64,000 nt of DNA from Candidatus Paceibacterota bacterium (GTDB lineage Bacteria; Verrucomicrobiota; Verrucomicrobiia; Limisphaerales; UBA8199): the NCBI GenBank assembly GCA_035452965.1, contig DAOTCE010000005.1, positions 250,914 to 314,913 of the forward strand, read 5' to 3'. This document shows, piece after piece, positions 33,938 to 41,589 of this stretch; positions within the stretch are counted from its first letter, which is position 1, and each line of letters starts with the position of its first letter. The translations under genes and the position numbers were made by a program. Under the pieces are notes generated by a model that saw nothing but the letters and a program-made list of their open reading frames with translations, was not told where the DNA came from and searched no databases.

Positions 33938-34828
33938 TCACATCATCTTCAACAGTGTGTCTGCCATGTCGGACGGCGTAGGTGCGACGCCGATGCCCGC
34001 CGCCTTGAACGCGGCAATTTTGGCTGCTGCGGTGCCTTTGCCGCCACTTACGATGGCCCCTGCGTGGCCCATCCGTCGTCCGGGCGGGGCGGTCGCGCCC
34101 GCGATGAAGCCTGCGACCGGCTTGCGGGCATTTCTGCGAATCCAGTCGGCAGCTTCTTCTTCGGCTGAGCCGCCAATTTCTCCGATCATGATGATGCCAT
34201 GCGTCTCCGGGTCGGCCTCGAACAGCTTAATGACGTCCAGGTGCGTCAAGCCGTTGACGGGGTCGCCGCCGATGCCGACGGCGGTGGATTGTCCGGCGCC
34301 GCGGCAGGTGAGCTGCCAGACAGCCTCGTAAGTCAACGTGCCGCTGCGCGAGACGACGCCGATGTGGCCTTGCTTGTGAATATAGCCGGGGGCAATGCCG
34401 ATACGGCAGCCGCCGCGCGAATCCTCGCCGGCACCGGGCGTGACGATGCCTGGGCAGTTCGGGCCGATTAATCGGGTCTTCCTGCCTGCCATAGCCCGCT
34501 TCACTTTCACCATGTCGTTGATGGGGATGCCTTCAGTAATGCAGACGACTAAGTCCAAACCAGCGTCCACGCCTTCAAGAATGGCGTCGGCGGCATAGGC
34601 CGGGGGCACGAAAACGGCGGAAGCCGTTGCCCCGGTCTCTTGCATGGCCTCGGCCACGGTGTCGAAGATCGGGACTTTAGGGTCGAACATCTGGCCGCCC
34701 TTGCCAGGCGTCACGCCGGCGACGATTTGCGTGCCATATTCGAGGCTGAGCTGTGTGTGCCGGGCGCCGAAACTGCCGGTGATGCCCTGGACAAGAACCC
34801 TGGTGTTGGGAGTCACAAGAATAGACAT
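33938..34828 (-). CDS. sucD: Succinyl-CoA ligase alpha subunit
   Basis: A 296-residue protein. The CoA-binding Rossmann start reads VQGITGSFGARHTQ, and the phosphohistidine loop is GHAGAIVSGGKGTA near residue 250. The subunit carries out succinyl-CoA + ADP (or GDP) + phosphate to succinate + CoA + ATP/GTP in the TCA cycle, as a partner of SucC. The start is ATG 34828. It lies 69 bases after sucC on the same strand. The order gltA-sucC-sucD in one leftward block suggests shared control of these TCA enzymes. The protein is of normal length. Confidence 0.96.
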   Translation of the reverse strand: MSILVTPNTRVLVQGITGSFGARHTQLSLEYGTQIVAGVTPGKGGQMFDPKVPIFDTVAEAMQETGATASAVFVPPAYAADAILEGVDAGLDLVVCITEGIPINDMVKVKRAMAGRKTRLIGPNCPGIVTPGAGEDSRGGCRIGIAPGYIHKQGHIGVVSRSGTLTYEAVWQLTCRGAGQSTAVGIGGDPVNGLTHLDVIKLFEADPETHGIIMIGEIGGSAEEEAADWIRRNARKPVAGFIAGATAPPGRRMGHAGAIVSGGKGTAAAKIAAFKAAGIGVAPTPSDMADTLLKMM

Positions 34829-34897
34829 GATTGGTGATCTTGCTTTCTTTCTTTAGTGGCACACACCCGGCTAATGGCGGCGGGGCACCGGCAGAGC

Positions 34898-36106
34898 TTA
34901 CCCGGTGGCAACGGCTTGGACCACTTTCCGGGCCGCTTCGGCCATCGTATCAGCGCGGATGATGGTGAGGCCGGCCGCAGCGAGAGTCCGGTTACCGGCC
35001 TGAACGTTATTGCCTTCGAGCCGGACTACCAGCGGGAGGGACAAACCGGTTTCCTTGACTGCGGCGACGATGCCGGAGGCAATCACGTTGCAATCCATGA
35101 TGCCGCCGAAGATGTTGACCAGGATGCCTTTCACGTTGGGGTCCTGCAGAATGATGCGGAACGCCGCCGCCACCTGTTCCTGGCTGGCGCCGCCGCCGAC
35201 GTCGAGGAAGTTGGCAGGGCGCCCGCCGAAATGCTGGATTATATCCATCGTGGCCATGGCCAGGCCGGCACCGTTGACCAGACACGCGATGTTGCCGTCG
35301 AGTTGGATGTAGTTCAGGTTGAACTTGCCGGCCTCGGTTTCGAGCGGTGCTTCCTCGGCCAGGTCACGCATGGCTTGCAAGTCGGGATGCCGGTAAAGGG
35401 CATTGTCGTCCAGGGACAGCTTGGCGTCCACGGCCAGCAAGGCTTCATTGCCTTCGCGAGTGCGGACGATACAGAGGGGATTGATCTCCACGAGGGAAGC
35501 ATCGCATTCCCACCAGGTTTTGTAGACTCCCAGCAAGACCTTTACCGCCTGGGCAATTAGATCGCCCTTGAGACCCAGCGCGAGGGCCAGTTTGCGGGCC
35601 TGGTAGGGCATCATGCCGAGAGCGGGGTCTATGGGCTCTTTGATGATCTTCTCCGGCGTCCTGGCAGCGACTTCTTCGATGTCCATGCCGCCCTCGGTGC
35701 TGGTGATGACTACCGGGCGCGACAGCTCACGGTCGAGCAACACGGCCAGATAAAGCTCCTTCCGGATATCCGGCGCCAAGGCGATGATCAACTTCCGCAC
35801 AAGGCGCCCCTCGGGGCCGGTCTGCCTGGTGACCAGCACATTGCCTAGCATGGCATGAGCCTTCTCGTAAACGTCCTCCGCGGTCTTGCAGATTCTGACG
35901 CCGCCCTGAAAACCGCTTTTGAACGTGCCCTTGCCCCGGCCCCCGGCATGAATCTGCGACTTAATGGCGATAATCGTCGCGCCGTCGGCTAGCAGTTGTG
36001 CGGCGATAGCCCGGGCAGCGTCCGGCGTTTCGCAGACTTCCCAGGCTGGCTGGGCAACCATGCGCTGGCCCAGCAATTGTCTGGCCTGGTATTCGTGGGT
36101 GTTCAT
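34898..36106 (-). CDS. sucC: Succinyl-CoA ligase beta subunit
   Basis: A 402-residue protein with an ATP-grasp domain. It starts NTHEYQARQLLGQ and has the nucleotide-binding IHAGGRGKGTFKSGFQGGV and the C-terminal ligase part GIVAAVKETGLSLPLVVRLEGNN (first 20 residues typical). Start ATG 36106 is the family start; an open frame continues 65 codons upstream but is not SucC-like and covers the gltA-sucC spacer. It lies 58 bases after gltA and upstream of sucD. In the spacer a hairpin (GCTGGAT / ATCCAGC, 36126-36145) could act as a processing or attenuation site. Confidence 0.96.
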   Translation of the reverse strand: MNTHEYQARQLLGQRMVAQPAWEVCETPDAARAIAAQLLADGATIIAIKSQIHAGGRGKGTFKSGFQGGVRICKTAEDVYEKAHAMLGNVLVTRQTGPEGRLVRKLIIALAPDIRKELYLAVLLDRELSRPVVITSTEGGMDIEEVAARTPEKIIKEPIDPALGMMPYQARKLALALGLKGDLIAQAVKVLLGVYKTWWECDASLVEINPLCIVRTREGNEALLAVDAKLSLDDNALYRHPDLQAMRDLAEEAPLETEAGKFNLNYIQLDGNIACLVNGAGLAMATMDIIQHFGGRPANFLDVGGGASQEQVAAAFRIILQDPNVKGILVNIFGGIMDCNVIASGIVAAVKETGLSLPLVVRLEGNNVQAGNRTLAAAGLTIIRADTMAEAARKVVQAVATG

Positions 36107-36164
36107 AGACGGCCAGCAGCGAGCGGCTGGATCCGCGCATCCAGCAACCTGTGCCCGATGCGGC

Positions 36165-37451
36165 TCATTGCCGGTCTTTGATGGGCGTGTAGTGGCTGAG
36201 CGCGGGGCCGGTGTAGATCTGGCGCGGCCGATAGATGCGCGTGGGGGCGTCCATGACTTCCTTGTAATTGGCAATCCAGCCCGGCATACGCCCGATGGCA
36301 AACATCACCGTGAACATCTCGAGCGGAATCCCTATGGCCCGCATGATAATGCCACTGTAGAAGTCCACATTCGGATAGAGCTTGCGCTCGATGAAGTAGG
36401 AATCGCGCAGCGCGGCCTCCTCCAGGTGTTTGGCGATATCCAGCAGGGGATCGCTGATGTGGAGCTTGGCCAGGACGTCGTCGCAGGCCTTCTTGATGAT
36501 CTTGGCCCGCGGGTCGTAGTGCTTGTAGACCCGGTGGCCAAAGCCCATCAGCCGCTTGCCGCTTTGCTTGTCCTTGGCTGCCGCGATGAACCTGGAGCCG
36601 TCGTCGCCCGAGGTGTGAATTTCCTGGAGCATCTCGAGCACGGCCTGGTTGGCGCCGCCATGCAAGGGGCCCCAGAGGGCGCAGACGCCGGCGGCCGCGC
36701 TGGCGAACAGGTTGGCGCGGCTGGAAGCCACCATGCGCACCGTGGCGGTCGAGCAATTCTGCTCGTGGTCGGCGTGCAGCAGGAAGATCAGATCCAGCGC
36801 CTTAACTACCTCCGGCTTCAGATCGTAATCCTTGTTGGGGTGGGAGTACATCATGTGCAGGAAGTTCGCCGTGTACTTGAGTTCGGGCTTCGGGTAAATG
36901 GCGGGCAGCCCGCGCGATTTCCGGTAGGCATACGCCGCGATCGTTCGCACCTTGGACAGCAACCGCGCCGCCTGGACAATGAAGTTGTTTCGCAGTTGGT
37001 CCGTCAGCAACTCGGGATGGAAACAACTGGCGGCGTTGATCATCGCCGACAGAATCGCCATCGGGTGGGCGTGGGCCGGGAAGCCTTCGAAGTGGTGCTT
37101 CATGGCTTCGTCCAACATTTCGTTATCGGTCAGCAGATCGGAGAAGCGTCGCAGTTCGGCGCTGGTTGGGAGCTTGCCCATGATGATCAGGTGGGCGACC
37201 TCGATGAAGGTGGAGTGCTCCGCCAGTTCCTCGATGGGAATGCCGCGGTAGCGCAGAATCCCCTGTTCGCCGTCAATGAAGGTGATCTGGCTTTGGCAGG
37301 AGCCGGTGTTGCCGTAGCCATCGTCCAGCGTGATGTAGCCGGTTCGATCGCGCAGGGCTGAAATGTCCACGGCGTGCTCTTGTTCCGTTCCTGCGATTAT
37401 GGGGAGTTGGCAGCTCTTCCCATCCAGTTTCAGTTCTGCGATTTTGTCCAT
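36165..37451 (-). CDS. gltA: Citrate synthase (type II)
   Basis: A 428-residue protein of the hexameric type II citrate synthase group. Motifs are YGNTGSCQSQITFIDGEQGI near the start, LHADHEQNCSTATVRM (catalytic His), GPLHGGANQAVLEML (second catalytic His) and FGHRVYKHYDPRA. It condenses acetyl-CoA with oxaloacetate to citrate. ATG 37451 is used; a TTG two codons upstream is also in frame. It heads the leftward gltA-sucC-sucD block and diverges from the small membrane gene at 37622. The intervening 170 bases must hold both promoters; no strong motif is visible. Confidence 0.96.
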   Translation of the reverse strand: MDKIAELKLDGKSCQLPIIAGTEQEHAVDISALRDRTGYITLDDGYGNTGSCQSQITFIDGEQGILRYRGIPIEELAEHSTFIEVAHLIIMGKLPTSAELRRFSDLLTDNEMLDEAMKHHFEGFPAHAHPMAILSAMINAASCFHPELLTDQLRNNFIVQAARLLSKVRTIAAYAYRKSRGLPAIYPKPELKYTANFLHMMYSHPNKDYDLKPEVVKALDLIFLLHADHEQNCSTATVRMVASSRANLFASAAAGVCALWGPLHGGANQAVLEMLQEIHTSGDDGSRFIAAAKDKQSGKRLMGFGHRVYKHYDPRAKIIKKACDDVLAKLHISDPLLDIAKHLEEAALRDSYFIERKLYPNVDFYSGIIMRAIGIPLEMFTVMFAIGRMPGWIANYKEVMDAPTRIYRPRQIYTGPALSHYTPIKDRQ

Positions 37452-37621
37452 AAACAACTTTGTCTAAAGTCTCAGAGCGGCAAAAGTAATGCAGGGCGAG
37501 CCACTGGGGCAACCCTAAACGCGCGATCCGGCGCACTTTTCTACAGTATAGCACAAGAAGGCAAATTCCGTTGACGTACCCCAGGCCCCGGGAGAGAAAA
37601 TGGGGCTCGTAAACTCGGCTC

Positions 37622-37885
37622 ATGAACAAGCTCAATTACGTCCTCCTCAAGCTGGTGCGCTGGAGCGGTTGGCCGCTCTTGCCCTTGATCGCGTTGTTCC
37701 TGCTGACTGGCTACATCATGGATGGCCGTTACGGCTTGAGCCGGTTGCTGGATGAGCGGTCGGCGCTCAGTATTCACCGCATGCTGCATCTGCCGCTGAT
37801 CGTCCTCATGCTGGCGCATAGCTTGGCAGCGGCGTATCTTGCCTTGCAGCGATGGGGCTGGATCAGGCCCCGCGAACAGCCGTGA
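37622..37885 (+). CDS. Small membrane protein, haem-b-like
   Basis: An 87-residue protein with two membrane helices. The second helix region contains IHRMLHLPLIVLMLAHSL, with three histidines spaced as in DUF4405/cytochrome b-like proteins, so haem b ligation is possible. No named family is certain. ATG 37622 lies 59 bases before the Tat-leader radical SAM gene start at 37945, with a heptad-repeat spacer between, and both point right. Its partner is presumably that protein, since both look envelope-associated. Divergent from gltA. Confidence 0.6.
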   Translation: MNKLNYVLLKLVRWSGWPLLPLIALFLLTGYIMDGRYGLSRLLDERSALSIHRMLHLPLIVLMLAHSLAAAYLALQRWGWIRPREQP

Positions 37886-37889
37886 CCGC

Positions 37890-37944
37890 GAAATCCGACA
37901 TCCGAAGCCCGAAGTCCGAAAGTAGATCGAAATCCGAAGTCCGA
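37890..37944 (+). repeat. Degenerate heptad repeat (RTCCGAA)
   Basis: Six or seven units resembling ATCCGAA, GTCCGAA or GCCCGAA in tandem, with some interruptions, fill the spacer between the small membrane gene and the radical SAM gene. Related wording (GATGTCCGCGGTTCGAAGTC) appears inside the TMTC-like gene near 10390. This looks like the short low-complexity spacers frequent in this lineage. Confidence 0.55.
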
Positions 37945-39213
37945 ATGCACAGGCGGCGGGCCTTGTCACGCCGGGCGGCCATCGGGCTCGGGGCGGCGGG
38001 CGTGGCGGGCTTGGCCGGAGCGGCGTCCATGTGGGATTACTTCACGCGGTGGCGCGCGTCCGAGGCCCCGGCGGACATCTTCAAGGGCGATGCGCCGAAG
38101 GGAGAGGTATGGGAGTTGTGGCGCAAGCGCGGCTGGGTGAGGGAGGGCTCTCACTACCTTAAGCTGGGCCGCAACGTCCAGTGCAAGGTGTGCCCGAACA
38201 ACTGCCTGCTGGCACCCGGCGACCGCAGCCATTGCCGCAACAAGGTGAATTGCGACGGAAAGCTCTACACGCTGGCCTATGCCAACCCCTGCACGTTCCA
38301 TGTTGATCCGGTGGAGAAGAAGCCGCTGTTTCATTTCCTGCCCGGCAGCCGGACGTTCTCGCTCGCTACCTCCGGCTGTGTGTTCCGCTGCCTGAACTGC
38401 CAGAACTGGGAGATTTCGCAGAAGAAGCCGGAGGAGACCAAAGACCCGCGTGGGGCGGAGTTGCGGATGCGACCGCCTCTGCCATCAGGGTTCTCGCTCG
38501 ACCAGATGGCGCGCCTGAGCCTGTTCCCAGCCGACGCCGCTGCGGTTGCAGAGGCGCTCGACTGCCCATCGCTCTCCTACACCTATTCCGAGCCGACGGC
38601 GTTTTACGAATATGCCGTTGACGCCTGCAAGGCGGCGCGGGAGCGCAAGCTTAGGAACATCGTGGTGAGCTGCGGCTCGATCGAGGACCGGGCGGCGCGG
38701 GACCTCTATCAATTGGTGGATGCCGCGCACGTGGACCTGAAGGGCTTCGACGAACAGGTTTACCAGAAGCTCAACTCCGGCAGGCTGCAGCCCATTCTGA
38801 ACACCCTCAAGATGCTCAAGGAACTGGGTGTCTGGTTCGAGATCATCAACCTCGTTGTGCCGACCTACACCGACGACCTGGGCTTGATCCGCCGCATGTG
38901 CGGCTGGATCGCCAAGGAACTGGGGCCCGACCAACCGCTGCACTTCTCGCGCTTCCATCCGCAGCACAAGCTGACCTACCTCGCCCCGACGCCGGTCGAG
39001 ACGCTGGTAAGGGCGCGCGACGCGGGCCGCAGCGAGGGACTGCGGTATGTTTATATCGGCAACGTGCCCGGTCTCGAAGGCGCTGAGACGACTTGGTGTC
39101 CGAACTGTAAGAAAGCTGTCGTTGAGCGTAATATTTATGCCGTCACGGCCGTCAACCTGGCCGATGGCAACTGCCGTTCCTGCGGCACCAGGATCGCGGG
39201 GGTGTGGGCATAA
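37945..39213 (+). CDS. Radical SAM protein (AmmeMemoRadiSam-like) with Tat-like leader
   Basis: A 422-residue protein. Residues 1-30 (HRRRALSRRAAIGLGAAGV) look like a twin-arginine signal. Before the radical SAM core is a cysteine-rich stretch (CKVCPNNCLL, HCRNKVNC). The cluster motif CVFRCLNC is at residues 145-152. The C-terminus has two CxxC pairs (WCPNCKK and CRSCGTR), as in the AmmeMemoRadiSam (AmrS-like) group, which is related to pyruvate formate-lyase activase. Radical SAM proteins normally stay in the cytoplasm, so an exported or membrane-tethered version is unusual. ATG 37945 was chosen; a longer frame upstream is built from the heptad repeat. The two usual partners, AMMECR1 and MEMO proteins, are not in the window. 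Substrate unknown. Confidence 0.8.
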   Translation: MHRRRALSRRAAIGLGAAGVAGLAGAASMWDYFTRWRASEAPADIFKGDAPKGEVWELWRKRGWVREGSHYLKLGRNVQCKVCPNNCLLAPGDRSHCRNKVNCDGKLYTLAYANPCTFHVDPVEKKPLFHFLPGSRTFSLATSGCVFRCLNCQNWEISQKKPEETKDPRGAELRMRPPLPSGFSLDQMARLSLFPADAAAVAEALDCPSLSYTYSEPTAFYEYAVDACKAARERKLRNIVVSCGSIEDRAARDLYQLVDAAHVDLKGFDEQVYQKLNSGRLQPILNTLKMLKELGVWFEIINLVVPTYTDDLGLIRRMCGWIAKELGPDQPLHFSRFHPQHKLTYLAPTPVETLVRARDAGRSEGLRYVYIGNVPGLEGAETTWCPNCKKAVVERNIYAVTAVNLADGNCRSCGTRIAGVWA

Positions 39214-39669
39214 GCCGGAGTTGGGCGGGCCCAGCGAAGACTGTTGAAATCGGCGGGATTTGGAGAGACGACGGTCGCAGGGGAATGCCAGCTTCTGCCA
39301 GTGTTGTGTAACTGTCTGTCATTGAGGAACTTATGATGGAATGGCCGTCTGGTGGGCCTTTTTGGGCGATTTTGATGTAAGTGCCGCAGTGGTAATGGGA
39401 TACGCCGAATGCAGCTCGCGATGTCAAGGCTGTATCCACGGTGTGGAGACGGTGTGGATATGGCGCGTATATGGTGAGACTCCCTATTGTACCGTGATCC
39501 GATCCCCGCGCAGCGGCAAGTTGCCTCGTCTCCTGCTGGGTGCCACAGGCTGTCAGTGCTGATTGGTTGTCCGATCCGGGAGCATGGAATTGTCCGAGGC
39601 GGGGCCCGATGGCGGAGCGGACTGCTTGCCGAACCGCATTGGGACGACGGCGCCATCGGCGAGCGCGCC
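39214..39669 (+). other. Intergenic region with repeat family 2
   Basis: About 456 bases between two convergent genes (radical SAM protein and lnt). It contains repeat copy E at 39420-39490. No open frame here is convincing, and I see no further structure. Confidence 0.5.
39420..39490 (+). repeat. Dispersed repeat family 2, copy E
   Basis: Starts GATGTCAAGGCTGTATCCAC, followed by ACGGTGTGGA-type units and GGTGAGACTCCCT. It matches copy D (14248-14316, minus strand) over about 70 bases, and a weaker match continues upstream (GTAAGTG ... TACGC at the same spacing). A hairpin TATCCAC ... GTGGATA can form over the first units. Confidence 0.75.
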
Positions 39670-41412
39670 TTACGATTTGGTCGGGTTGGACGCGGGGCGG
39701 TGGGGGCGTTGGCGGCGCAGAAATCGAACGAGGAGGATTACGGCGGTCAGGGCGACACAGGTCCAACCGAAGCAATCGCCGTGGCGGTTATATGGCGTGG
39801 GTGGGGGCGATTGGCCGGGGGAGAACAGGGGGACTTCTATCGTCAGGAAGCCGGGACCGTAGATAGTGCCTTGGGCGTCGCGGAAGACTTGTCGCAAACG
39901 GCCGTGGGAGTCCACCCAGCCGGTGAGGCCGTTGTTGGAGCAGCGGATGAGGGGGCGGCCATTCTCGACGGCGCGAAAGAGGGCAGAGGCGGCGTGCTGC
40001 CATTGGGCGGCGCTTTCGCCGAACCAACCGTTGTTGGTGAGGTTGACGAGGAAGTCGGAGTCCTCGTCGGCGGCCTCGCGGGCGGTGAGCGGAAAGGTGT
40101 CCTCGAAACAGATCAATGGCGAGGCTTTTACGTCGGGGGTAGTGAGGGTGAAGGGGATGGGCCGGTCACCGGGGGTGAAACCGCCGCCGATGGGGGTGAA
40201 CCATTTGAAGAAGGGCAGCCAGCGGACCAGGGGGATGTACTCGCCGAAGATGACAAGCTTGCGCTTGATGTAACGCGAGACGAATTCGCCATCGGGGCTG
40301 ACGAGGAAGCTGGCGTTGTAGTACTCGAGGTCATCGGGATGCGCGGGTTGGGTGGGGCGGCCGAGATCGTCGGAGCCCAGGAGCAGCCAAACGCGGTGTT
40401 GGCGGACAAGGTTGGTGATGGCGGGGTAGATGTTGGTATCCCAGCGGGCGAAGCTGGGGACGCCGGCCTCGGGCCAAATGAGCAAGTCCGTGCGGTTGGT
40501 CAGGGCTTGTTCGGAAAGGCCGATAAGATCGCGGAATCGCTGCTGGTCGCGGCTGGTGTCCCAGATGAGGGTCTGTGGGATGCTGGGTTGGACCAGGGTG
40601 ACCTTCAAAGTGCGGTCGGGCGCGTGGTCACGGGCGAGTTGGCGAAAACCGAAGTGCAGAACGGCAGCCACCACAATGACGGGGAGGATGATCTCGCCGG
40701 CCCAGGTAGAGCGGGTGGTAGGTCGCAGCACGAGCATCAGGCCAGCGGAGAGCAGCGAGAGCGACGACCAAACGATGAGGAACGATACGCCATGTACGCC
40801 GGTGACGGAGGCGATTTGAATCAGGGGAGTCAGTTCAAATTGAGAGGCCCCTAAGAGGTTCCAGGGAAAGCCGGTGAAGAGGCGGGTGACGATCATCTCG
40901 AGGGCGACCCAGAAGACTGCGCCGGAAATGGCCCAGAGGGTCCGGCGGGTCCAACCGCGGGCCATGACCCCTTCGCCGTGTGCCAGAGAGCGGAGGCCCA
41001 GTACCTTGGCGCTCTCTTCTGTGTGGGCAGAGGAGCGGAGTCCCTGGCCGTCCGTTGGCGCAAAGGGCCCCCTGCGCGACAGAAGCCAGACCCAGGTGGC
41101 CGGGTAGAGAGCGAGATAAGCGCTCAACGAGAGCCAGCCGGCGGCGGGGCCAAGCGGGATTGAATGCCACCGGTAGGGGATCAGGAGCAGCCAGTAGAGA
41201 GAGGCAAGGTAATAGGCCAGGCCGGCGATATAGCCGATTCGGAAGCTCTCCCAGCCGGTCTTGCCGAGGGCGGCGGCGAGCATCAGAGCGGGGGCAACCC
41301 AGGCCAGGCCGGCAAAGCAGATTTTGGGAAACGAGGCGGCCAGAAGGAGTCCTGCGAGGACTGCTATCAAGTAACGACTGCGTGGGAATGGACTGGCCCA
41401 GAATTGCTTCAC
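39670..41412 (-). CDS. lnt: Apolipoprotein N-acyltransferase
   Basis: A 580-residue membrane enzyme. About five N-terminal helices are followed by a periplasmic nitrilase-type domain. The catalytic triad is visible: Glu in LIWPEAGVPSF, Lys in RYIKRKLVIFGEYIP and Cys in LICFEDTFP. It adds a third acyl chain to bacterial lipoproteins. The frame is open to ATG 41631, but residues between 41412 and 41631 are Pro/Ser/Thr-rich and look like intergenic sequence. GTG 41412 lies just before the first helix. A loop near 40980-41095 contains an inserted low-complexity stretch (PFAPTDGQGLRSSAHTEESA). It is divergent to the ClC gene; with ATG 41631 they would overlap. Confidence 0.85.
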   Translation of the reverse strand: MKQFWASPFPRSRYLIAVLAGLLLAASFPKICFAGLAWVAPALMLAAALGKTGWESFRIGYIAGLAYYLASLYWLLLIPYRWHSIPLGPAAGWLSLSAYLALYPATWVWLLSRRGPFAPTDGQGLRSSAHTEESAKVLGLRSLAHGEGVMARGWTRRTLWAISGAVFWVALEMIVTRLFTGFPWNLLGASQFELTPLIQIASVTGVHGVSFLIVWSSLSLLSAGLMLVLRPTTRSTWAGEIILPVIVVAAVLHFGFRQLARDHAPDRTLKVTLVQPSIPQTLIWDTSRDQQRFRDLIGLSEQALTNRTDLLIWPEAGVPSFARWDTNIYPAITNLVRQHRVWLLLGSDDLGRPTQPAHPDDLEYYNASFLVSPDGEFVSRYIKRKLVIFGEYIPLVRWLPFFKWFTPIGGGFTPGDRPIPFTLTTPDVKASPLICFEDTFPLTAREAADEDSDFLVNLTNNGWFGESAAQWQHAASALFRAVENGRPLIRCSNNGLTGWVDSHGRLRQVFRDAQGTIYGPGFLTIEVPLFSPGQSPPPTPYNRHGDCFGWTCVALTAVILLVRFLRRQRPHRPASNPTKS

Positions 41413-41589
41413 CGGCTCCAGCTTGCCGATAACGGGGGGAATGGCAAGATCCGGAGTGATGGGGCGGCCGGATGGTGGAGTTTCGGCATAATGGGGTGCT
41501 GGAGTATTGGACGTAGTGGATTGGTGGGGCAGAGGGACGGGTGTTGAATTGCGGCTCGTCAAAGAGGCGATTTGTGGCGATATTGAATT

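Noticed and set aside
35964..37361. Long plus-strand open frame opposite gltA and sucC (465 codons)
   Set aside because: It is a shadow of two certain genes on the other strand; the protein has no motif, and long antisense frames are expected in GC-rich DNA.
39487..40854. Long plus-strand open frame opposite lnt
   Set aside because: Antisense of the catalytic part of Lnt, with an unusual Gly/Glu-rich composition and no family likeness.
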